This document shows positions 50,671 to 57,227 of a DNA stretch of 64,000 nucleotides, piece by piece. The DNA is taken from the NCBI GenBank assembly GCA_963827315.1, contig CAWHAL010000004.1:434001-498000 (forward strand), in the 5' to 3' direction. Position numbers and translations under genes: made by a program. Each line of letters starts with the position of its first letter. The stretch's first letter is position 1. The notes beneath the pieces were generated by a model, which worked only from the letters and a program-made list of their open reading frames with translations, was not told the origin of the DNA and searched no databases. Source of the DNA: CAVXEF01 sp963827315 (GTDB lineage: Bacteria; Planctomycetota; Phycisphaerae; Sedimentisphaerales; Anaerobacaceae).

Positions 50671-51228
50671 CTATTTAGCTCTGGCGAGATACGACCCGTC
50701 TTCCGTACTGATTCTTACGACATCTCCGACCTCTATGAAAGGCGGAACCCGGGCCTTCAGGCCCGTCTCTAACTCAGCATCCTTCATCTGATTGGTTGCC
50801 GTCGAGCCTTTCTGCTGAGGCGTGGTCTCGGTAACAGCTAATTCAACCACCTTTGGCAGTTCTATCGATACCACGTTTCCCTTGTGCGAAAGGGTGTTGA
50901 CTGCCGTATCAGGCTTGAGGTACTTCACCGAATCACCAACCATTTCTAATGGTACTGTAATCTGGTCGTAGGTCTGGTTGTCCATCAGGACCAATCCTGT
51001 TTTGTCAGCGTAGAGGTACTGCATCTCGCGCTTATCTAAAAACGCCTGCTCGATCTCCTCGGTCGAGCGTAATCTCTTTTCTAACATAATCCCGTCCCGC
51101 ACGACCCGCAATTTTGTCTGCACGAACGCCCGCAAATTCCCCGGCGTAACGTGCGTAGCATGAGCGCAGATGCACAATTTGCCGTCTATTACAATGCCCA
51201 TTCCAGGCCTTAAATCACTCGCCTTCAC
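50671..51228 (-). CDS. efp: Elongation factor P
   Basis: 185 residues, three beta-barrel domains, standard length. Relieves ribosome stalling at polyproline. Seen: KASDLRPGMGIVIDGKLCIC, tip loop HVTPGNLRAFVQTKLR (~26-41), YLYADKTGLVLMDNQTYDQI, LPKVVELAVTETTPQQKGST and VPPFIEVGDVVRISTEDGSY. The residue that carries beta-lysine or rhamnose in other bacteria (Lys/Arg in PGKGQ) is Asn here (PGNLR), so the known modifications cannot apply. No epmA/epmB or earP is nearby. Confidence 0.95.
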   Translation of the reverse strand: MKASDLRPGMGIVIDGKLCICAHATHVTPGNLRAFVQTKLRVVRDGIMLEKRLRSTEEIEQAFLDKREMQYLYADKTGLVLMDNQTYDQITVPLEMVGDSVKYLKPDTAVNTLSHKGNVVSIELPKVVELAVTETTPQQKGSTATNQMKDAELETGLKARVPPFIEVGDVVRISTEDGSYLARAK

Positions 51229-51323
51229 AGTCTGTCCTCAGAGAATAATCCTTCTAAATTTTGCTTATATAGCGAATGTGAGAAATATACTTTTGCTTCG
51301 TGTTCTGGTCAAGTTTTATTTAG

Positions 51324-51343
51324 CCCCCCGGCCTGCCGGGGGG
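51324..51343. repeat. REP-like palindrome between efp and rpmH
   Basis: CCCCCCGGC-CT-GCCGGGGGG, preceded by TTTAGC and followed by TTCTTCTA, matches the element inside mfd (25265-25284) in flanks and architecture. The TTAGCCCCCGG start is shared with the tandem repeats at 52182-52519. Confidence 0.8.
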
Positions 51344-51423
51344 TTCTTCTATAAATTTACCCCCCTGCCGGCGTTTGTCGTTCCAACTTCACGTTGGGCT
51401 TTCTATCTGCTATCCGCTAAACG

Positions 51424-51555
51424 CTATCTCAATCGCAGTGACCTTCCTATACGTCTTCTTCTTTTGAAGATCTTTCTTCCGCCCGGGGTTCTCATTCTTG
51501 CTCTGAATCCGCTTTTGCGCTTCTTCTTAATCTTGCTTTTACGATGATTTTCCAT
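51424..51555 (-). CDS. rpmH: 50S ribosomal protein bL34
   Basis: 43 residues from ATG 51555, with GGAGAC upstream. KSKIKKKRKSGFRARMRTPG followed by GRKIFKRRRRIGRSL is the bL34 core: very basic, with the conserved 'KRK.GFRARM.T..GR' run. Normally rpmH sits with rnpA and dnaA near the origin; here it lies between efp and a RAYT transposase. The frame is open upstream but covers a palindromic repeat. Confidence 0.93.
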   Translation of the reverse strand: MENHRKSKIKKKRKSGFRARMRTPGGRKIFKRRRRIGRSLRLR

Positions 51556-51600
51556 TTCGTCTCCGTTCAAAGTTTTTATCCGCCTTTTACCCGCCGCTTG

Positions 51601-51615
51601 TACGCCTGTGGCGTA
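51601..51615. repeat. TACGCC-TGT-GGCGTA palindrome
   Basis: Identical to the 15-base hairpin at 47518-47532. Located between rpmH and the RAYT gene. Confidence 0.7.
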
Positions 51616-51671
51616 TAGGCGGGCCGGCGGACATACTTTGCACGAATCACCCTGCAATTTCAACGATTTTC

Positions 51672-52142
51672 TTAAGAAGGTTGTATATTCTTTGCTGACC
51701 CGTGCTTATTTACGTAATCAACCCTCGCTCTTAAATCCTTCTCGTTGAAACAAAACCGCTTATCATATCCTTTTGACCACAACTTCCCCGCAAACCCGAA
51801 CTCCTTTATCGCAACTCGTCCGGCGTTCTTGTAATAACCCACCAATATGCTTATCGGGACACTGACATACTCTGCGACTATATGCACATGATTCGAACAT
51901 ACTGCTATTGCACGTATCTTTTGCCCAAATCTTTTCGATGCTTCAATTATCGTTTCGCCGACTATTGTTCTCTGCTCTCGATTCAATCTTACTGCATCGT
52001 TCTTGAGATTCTTGACGTTGCTTCTCATTAGCGCAGGGTTCGCCCCTCGCTCATTCCCATCTTTAACAAATCCTTGCTCTCGCCCTTGCAGCCAGGTGCC
52101 GTATGTTGTCCACGTAATCATATACCCAACCGTCCTTGCCAT
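51672..52142 (-). CDS. REP-associated tyrosine transposase (RAYT, Y1/IS200-like)
   Basis: 156 residues. YMITWTTYGTWLQGREQGFV at the start, then the HUH metal motif in AVCSNHVHIVAEYVSVPISI (~78-97; H-V-H) and the catalytic Tyr in ILVGYYKNAGRVAIKEFGFA (~98-105). The C-terminal FCFNEKDLRARVDYVNKHG is the usual end of the domain. Single-domain Y1 transposases of this type spread short palindromes (REPs) rather than whole IS elements. The three tandem palindromic repeats immediately upstream (52163-52519) and related palindromes at 51324 and 25265 are probable substrates. Confidence 0.9.
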   Translation of the reverse strand: MARTVGYMITWTTYGTWLQGREQGFVKDGNERGANPALMRSNVKNLKNDAVRLNREQRTIVGETIIEASKRFGQKIRAIAVCSNHVHIVAEYVSVPISILVGYYKNAGRVAIKEFGFAGKLWSKGYDKRFCFNEKDLRARVDYVNKHGSAKNIQPS

Positions 52143-52162
52143 ACCCGGATTCTAACCCAAAA

Positions 52163-52519
52163 CCGCTGGCCTTGCCAGCGGCGTATTTAGCCCTGGGTTT
52201 CACCCTGGGGTGCATAAGTTTACCCCGTGGGATGCGCCGTATGCTATCCCATCGGGGCGAGGATTGCTTTTTTGTAACCCCTTCAACGCCCGCCGTTCCG
52301 GCGTTTGTATTTAGCCCCCGGTTTCACCCTGGGGTGCATAAGTTTACCCCGTGGGATGCGCCGTGTGCTATCCCATCGGGGCGAGGTCCGCTTTTTATTC
52401 TCCCCTCAACGCCTTCCGTTTAGGCGTTTGTATTTAGCCCCCGGTTTCACCTTGGGGTGCATAAGTTTACCCCGTGGGATGCGCCGTATGCTATCCCATC
52501 GGGGCGAGGTCCGCTTTTT
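52163..52519. repeat. Three tandem ~124-bp palindromic repeats beside the RAYT gene
   Basis: Units start GTATTTAGCCC at about 52182, 52307 and 52430. Each has CCCTGGG or CCCCCGG then TTTCACC, TGGGGTGCATAAGTTTACC and the hairpin CCCCGTGGGAT...ATCCCATCGGGG, ending GCGAGG and a T-run. Each unit is preceded by a small hairpin: CCGCTGGC-CTT-GCCAGCGG (52163-52181), then ACGCC...GGCGT types. Copies two and three are nearly identical. The final T-runs could also work as transcription stops for the nuclease gene. Confidence 0.9.
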
Positions 52520-52559
52520 GCTTTGTCGCCGTCAACACGTCGAAGTAGCGCGGCAATCT

Positions 52560-53312
52560 CTAAGTGCTTGGCTCTTGACTCATATCAATTGTATCTATGA
52601 TATGAGGTTCTTTTCCTCCCATAGGGAACCAGAGTTCATCGTTTTCATCGACAGACTGCTGGCACGTAAAGGCAATAGCATTATGTAAAAAATAGGCAGG
52701 GGCTTTGCCTTCTAACTCATAAGCATGCCATTTGTGGATTGGCTTACGATGATCATGGGGATCGCACTCCCAAAAACGAATAAACTTTGATTCACCAAAT
52801 GAAAGAATATGTATGGGAGTGACTGCAAAACCAAAGAAGACATCTTTTATAGTTTGAAGGGCAAAATGGATATCAAACTCAGAATCTTCATAGGAAAATA
52901 GGCCGAAGAAAGGCATAGGTACTTTGGGATGCTTTCGTTGAAGTTTGGCAATTTTGTCAATCTTTCTCAAAACTTCACTTAATTCGCTGCGATTAACTCT
53001 TGTTTTCACTTCGATAACACCGAGAGTAGCATCTGGAGTAATAAGCGCAAAGTCGCCATCTCTAAAGAGGACTGGCTTGGTCGCGTCGTATATCAAAATA
53101 TCAATCTGAGTAGACTGGCCTTGTTTAGTAATTATGAATCCTTTTCCAACTTCAACAGTCTTTGGGAGATACCTGCGAAGGACTGACCTCAATATCGTCT
53201 CCTTCCACTCTCCATCGGTTTGCCAATGAGCATCACCAATGAAGTTCCTTATGCGATTCTTTAGAGAACGTAATTCGTCGGTAAGAGACTCAAGATATGC
53301 AGCAGTATCCAT
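52560..53312 (-). CDS. DUF6602-like PD-(D/E)XK nuclease-fold protein
   Basis: 250 residues. An N-terminal helix (LESLTDELRSLKNRIRNFIG) is followed by GEWKETILRSVLRRYLPKTV and EVGKGFIITKQGQSTQIDIL, with YDATKPVLFRDGDFALITPD next. Asp in QIDILIYD (~72) and Glu-x-Lys in GVIEVKTRV (~101) make the PD-(D/E)XK metal site. The C-terminal half (FFGLFSYEDSEFDIHFALQT onward) is unassigned. Such proteins are common in genomic islands; some may be restriction-type effectors. The gene is 178 bases downstream of two dCTP-deaminase-fold genes on the same strand. Confidence 0.8.
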   Translation of the reverse strand: MDTAAYLESLTDELRSLKNRIRNFIGDAHWQTDGEWKETILRSVLRRYLPKTVEVGKGFIITKQGQSTQIDILIYDATKPVLFRDGDFALITPDATLGVIEVKTRVNRSELSEVLRKIDKIAKLQRKHPKVPMPFFGLFSYEDSEFDIHFALQTIKDVFFGFAVTPIHILSFGESKFIRFWECDPHDHRKPIHKWHAYELEGKAPAYFLHNAIAFTCQQSVDENDELWFPMGGKEPHIIDTIDMSQEPST

Positions 53313-53490
53313 GATTCTTACTCTCCGTCCAACACAATTATATTCAACCCGATTTCCACTGATTTTATGTTGCCATTACTCTGATAACAACAAGGAATTT
53401 TGCTTGCGGTTCAGAAATAAACTCGAATCTTAATAATTGTTTTACAATAGTATATATCTTCCAGCCAGACCCAACAAAGTAAGGAACGTC

Positions 53491-54042
53491 TTAAGTCTGT
53501 CTATGTCCACTCGGAGGCTGCATATGTGTAGGGCTTTCCGAATTTTGGTATCTTCCTTCATACCCTTTTTCAAGCGGCGACTGGAGGCGATGAAAGAAAA
53601 GATTAGCAATAGCCATTCCAGGCACCAGTTTGTAATAAAAATCACTGAAATTCACAATCTCAAAAGTGATTCTACCTTTGTAGCCTGGATCAATTTGGCC
53701 GTCGCACATGTGAGCTACCAAGAATCCACGTGCTAGGCTTCCTTTTGTCTGGATGAAACCCATTATGTCAAGTGGCATCTCGATTCTCTCTTCGGAACAC
53801 GTTAGCACTTTTCCCTTTGGTGGAAGCAGAAAATGACCTGTTTCGCCAACGGTGCATGTCTCTGTCTTACATTCTCTTGGAGGAGTGAAAGGTTCTTTTG
53901 GGTATTCGCTATATACTTTAAATTGGTCGTCCAAATGAAGCGTAATAGAAACAAGGTCTATCTCAATTACACGTGCGTTTGCTCGGTCAATCAAGTTCTT
54001 TTGAAGAATCTCTTCATTTATCTCTTTACGTGTCAGTATCAT
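53491..54042 (-). CDS. dCTP deaminase-family protein, catalytic residues present
   Basis: 183 residues from ATG 54042 (MILTRKEINEEILQKNLIDR). dCTP deaminase/dUTPase fold: VIEIDLVSITLHLDDQFKVY (~26), GHFLLPPKGKVLTCSEERIE with MPLDIMGFIQTKGSLARGFL (~93-112), and DGQIDPGYKGRITFEIVN (~116). By comparison with Dcd, Ser and Arg of GSLAR and the Glu of TFEIVN occupy the catalytic positions. The last ~30 residues (SPLEKGYEGRYQNSESPTHM) are the usual C-terminal lid. Would convert dCTP to dUTP. Second gene of an apparent operon with a membrane-anchored paralogue; stand-alone deaminases of this family can serve anti-phage defence. Confidence 0.82.
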   Translation of the reverse strand: MILTRKEINEEILQKNLIDRANARVIEIDLVSITLHLDDQFKVYSEYPKEPFTPPRECKTETCTVGETGHFLLPPKGKVLTCSEERIEMPLDIMGFIQTKGSLARGFLVAHMCDGQIDPGYKGRITFEIVNFSDFYYKLVPGMAIANLFFHRLQSPLEKGYEGRYQNSESPTHMQPPSGHRQT

Positions 54043-54076
54043 ATTAAAGGCCCTTAAGGTACTTTGGTATATGTTC

Positions 54077-54760
54077 TCAGCGGTCTTCAACCGCCTCTTC
54101 CGACTTCTGGGGTTGAGAAATATCCTTTTTCTCGAATCCATCCTTAAACTTAGAGGTGGCAGATTTATCAACAACTTCTAAGCAAGACTGGTTAGAACGC
54201 GATCCGGCGTATGCAGAAAGGTATGCAGTTATACCACTAAGGATTATCGTCATAATAGCAGTAATTATCTGTGCCCTGTGATCACAAATAAACTGTTTAA
54301 GTTTACTTTCTCTCCGAAACGGCATCTCAGGCGAGCGCCTACTTGCTGCATCTTCTACATCATGTTCGATTGTATTGAAGAATATTGAACAGAAACTCTG
54401 GCCCTTCTTAATCTCTATTACAGAGCCGCTGGCATTGAAAGCGGAGATATCTAGTCTTCCTCTGAATAGAGGATCTACTTTTGTATTACCTACAAACAAT
54501 CCTAATGCTGTCAAAGACCCTTTAGAGCACAGTTGTCCAAATACGTTTGAAGGCAAAGACAACTCTTCCTTCGTTGTTAATAAAATGCAATGCCCAGCCT
54601 GTAACTTATATACGTCCGGCATTTTTTGAGAATTGGCGTCACCAGGTTTTTGGAAGGATTTACCCACATGGAGGTCATAGACGATTTTCTCTTTTTCTTC
54701 AAACACACGCCCTTCAATTCTGATGTTGCGATTTTCTAGATCTTGACTAAGGATTATCAT
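54077..54760 (-). CDS. Membrane-anchored dCTP-deaminase-fold paralogue, catalytic residues replaced
   Basis: 227 residues, with AGGAG before ATG 54760. The N-terminal ~145 residues have the same fold as the next gene (MIILSQDLENRNIRIEGRVF; GHCILLTTKEELSLPSNVFG; LCSKGSLTALGLFVGNTKVD; FRGRLDISAFNASGSVIEIK). Aligned to GSLAR and TFEIVN, the Arg is Ala (GSLTA) and the Glu is Ser (DISAFN), so deamination is unlikely. A membrane helix (~168-187, IITAIMTIILSGITAYLSAY) and a charged tail follow. A nucleotide-sensing or scaffold role is my inference. It is the first gene of the tandem pair, 34 bases from the next start. Confidence 0.8.
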   Translation of the reverse strand: MIILSQDLENRNIRIEGRVFEEKEKIVYDLHVGKSFQKPGDANSQKMPDVYKLQAGHCILLTTKEELSLPSNVFGQLCSKGSLTALGLFVGNTKVDPLFRGRLDISAFNASGSVIEIKKGQSFCSIFFNTIEHDVEDAASRRSPEMPFRRESKLKQFICDHRAQIITAIMTIILSGITAYLSAYAGSRSNQSCLEVVDKSATSKFKDGFEKKDISQPQKSEEAVEDR

Positions 54761-55762
54761 CTTGCTCTCCTGTTCTTAACTGGGAAAACTAAATGGCTTA
54801 GTGCATTTTTTCATCATTACTTTCGGGCTTTATTTATTGGTGATATTATCCCCCCAATTCCCGCCGAAGGCAAGACAAATTGTCCCGCCTGTGGTGAGCG
54901 CCAGTCGAACCATTTATTTTGAAATTTCCAGCCAATATTTCCGGTTTTACCTTTTTGTTTTCCCCACCCCGCATTTTTTGGTTAGCCTGCACCCCTGTGG
55001 TGCAGGTCTCTAAAAATTTCCGCCGCAGCGTTCCACATTTTTTATTTTTGCATTTTGATTTTTAATTTTCTTCCGCGGCCTCCGGCAGCAACCGCTAAGC
55101 ATCCCTGATGGCTGCAACCAACACCCAGGAACGCAAAGCCCAACATTCTCTCTTCATACCTTATTAAAATGCTCGTAGTCCTTTCGATTAATCAAAAGGA
55201 CTATGGCACTGCCTGCCGAGTTAACCAAGGCTGATCTATTCTCCGCAGAATCCGCATCTAAAAATTCCTCTGACGACATACGATATACGCAATACGAAAC
55301 CATCGCGGCCCCCGGCAGCACCAGCAGAATCTTGTGTCGTCCCTCTTCTGTCGTTTGTCTTCCGTCGTCTGACTTCTGCTCTTATGCTCTTTTGCTCTTA
55401 TGCTCTTTTGTCTGTAGTCTGGGGTCTCGTGTCTGGAGTCTGCGCCGCTGCTGCGCAAATTCGCGCAAGGGGGTTCTTCAATCACTGCTCAAAACGCACC
55501 AATTTCGTGCAATTTTTGCAAATTTTTTGAAATTTTTACGAATTTTTGCAAATTTCTTGCAATTTCTTGCATTTTTTCATCGCGACTTGCGCGTTTGATG
55601 CGAACTTTTATCTTTCTCACCTTACCTAATCGTTGCATCTTAACATCATTTTACCCCAAGAACCTGCGCGGGATTTATCCCCCAACCCCCCTACCGCAAC
55701 CGGCTTCTTCTGTCTCCTGACTTCTGTTTCCTGTGTTCTCTTTTACTATGAACTATGAACTA
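54761..55762. other. One-kilobase low-complexity non-coding region
   Basis: No believable gene. It contains a CTGCACC-CCTGT-GGTGCAG hairpin (~54986-55005), a GTGAGCG..GTCGAACCA repeat remnant (~54892), a pyrimidine-rich stretch with GCTCTTATGCTCTTTT repeated (~55377-55410), GTCTGGAGTCTG-type runs (~55418-55442), and a tract of TTTTTGCAAATTT-type units (~55498-55577). It separates the deaminase/nuclease island from mtaB. Confidence 0.7.
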
Positions 55763-57112
55763 TCAACTATCTACTAACAAACCACTTACAGCATCGCTGT
55801 TTATCTTACATTTCACAATCTCTCTCTTTGATATGGGTCCGCCTTTAATCGCAATGCCGTTAGGCATCCCTAAGCGGATCTCGTAATATCTTTCGCATCT
55901 GCCTGTTTTCTTAACTTCATTTTCTACAAGGACTTCTGTAATTTCGCCGACGAATTGTTTCTTGAATTTGTCAGCAAGTTGTTTTTCAAGCTCTCGCAGC
56001 ACCTGGACTCTTTGTGTTATAACTTCTTTATTTATAGAATCTTGCATCTTTTCCGCCGCTGTACCTGCCCTTTTACTAAACGGGAATATATGTATCTTTG
56101 AGAATCCTGCAAGTTTAGCTACTGCAAGGCTTTGCGCAAAATCCTGTACCGTTTCGCCGGGAAAGCCGACGATAATATCTGTGGTTATCGCAGGCTTGTC
56201 TAACTGTAAGTTTATGTTTTCAATGGCCTTAAGAAAATCTTTAACTGTGTATTGCCTGTTCATTTTCTTTAAGATTGCATCCGACCCTGACTGTAATGAT
56301 AAGTGCAAGTGTGGCATAATGTTACGATGACTTTTCATCACATCTAACAATCTTTCTGTTACGTCTGCCGGCTCTAATGAGCTTAGCCTAATTCTTTTCA
56401 AATCAGGTACTTGTGCTATTTTTCCAAGCAGGCCGGCTATCGCTTCATTTTCGCCGCCGGGCCAGCTTTTTCGTCTGACGGTCGGCTGCCCGTAAGCTCC
56501 GAGGAACACGCCGGTTATGACGATTTCCTTATGTCCAGCTCTTACAAGGGCTTGTGCCTCCTCGAGAACATCCGCAACCTCTCTGCTGTGAACAATAGGC
56601 CGGGTCTTGGGTACTATACAATAGCTGCAGCAACCGTCACAGCCATCCTGGACCTTAAGAAACGCCCTCGTATGGCCTGTAAATGCAGTTATCATAGGAA
56701 GTTGAGGTGAATCGGTTTTGTGGTGGATTTTAGAGCGGTTATCAGTTTTAATAGCGGTATCAGCAGTGGTTTTGCCATTGACGATTCGGGTCAAGTCGGC
56801 AGCAAGGTTGTGGCGGTTTGTGATGATGCGGACATTTTCGCCAAAGACGCCAAGTTCGTCGGTTTGTATAGTCGGCAGGCAGCCGCAGGCAATGATAACC
56901 GCAGTTGGCGAGAGCCTTTGTGCCTGTCGGATGTACTTTCGGCTTTTGGCTGAGGCAATATGAGTTACGCAGCAGGTATTGATGATGACCAAGTCGGCTC
57001 TATCGGCGATTTCACGACGGCTGAGGCCAAGTCGTTCGAGCAGTTCTCTAATCTGCTGGCTCTCATATTGATTAACTTTACAGCCAAGAGTATTTATGGC
57101 GAAAGTTCTCAT
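55763..57112 (-). CDS. mtaB: tRNA threonylcarbamoyladenosine methylthiotransferase MtaB
   Basis: 449 residues. Adds a methylthio group to t6A37 of tRNAs reading ANN codons. N-terminal UPF0004 domain with the first cluster Cys: FAINTLGCKVNQYESQQIRE, VIINTCCVTHIASAKSRKYI and ACGCLPTI. Radical SAM core: DGCDGCCSYCIVPKTRPIVH (C-x3-C-x2-C, ~155-162), ITGVFLGAYG, RIRLSSLEPADVT, HLHLSLQSGSDAILKKMNRQ and TDIIVGFPGE. The TRAM-like C-terminus has GEITEVLVENEVKKTGR. The KVNQYES signature favours MtaB over MiaB/RimO. Confidence 0.94.
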   Translation of the reverse strand: MRTFAINTLGCKVNQYESQQIRELLERLGLSRREIADRADLVIINTCCVTHIASAKSRKYIRQAQRLSPTAVIIACGCLPTIQTDELGVFGENVRIITNRHNLAADLTRIVNGKTTADTAIKTDNRSKIHHKTDSPQLPMITAFTGHTRAFLKVQDGCDGCCSYCIVPKTRPIVHSREVADVLEEAQALVRAGHKEIVITGVFLGAYGQPTVRRKSWPGGENEAIAGLLGKIAQVPDLKRIRLSSLEPADVTERLLDVMKSHRNIMPHLHLSLQSGSDAILKKMNRQYTVKDFLKAIENINLQLDKPAITTDIIVGFPGETVQDFAQSLAVAKLAGFSKIHIFPFSKRAGTAAEKMQDSINKEVITQRVQVLRELEKQLADKFKKQFVGEITEVLVENEVKKTGRCERYYEIRLGMPNGIAIKGGPISKREIVKCKINSDAVSGLLVDS

Positions 57113-57227
57113 AGTATGTTATAATGTATGGCCGTCAGGATGTACTTACAAGGTTAATTGTGAGTTCACGGCAACGGTTCATAATAAGTTGTAGACTGTG
57201 GACTTGAAAGTAACCGAGGGGTTCGTT

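Noticed and set aside
52136..52688. Plus-strand frames with SLPRGMRR repeats
   Set aside because: They translate the palindromic RAYT-associated repeats and the antisense of the nuclease gene; no start signals and no protein-like conservation beyond the DNA repeat.
55203..55598. 131-codon plus-strand frame
   Set aside because: Lies in low-complexity repeats; composition (runs of Leu/Ser/Phe from TTTTTGC tracts) is not protein-like.
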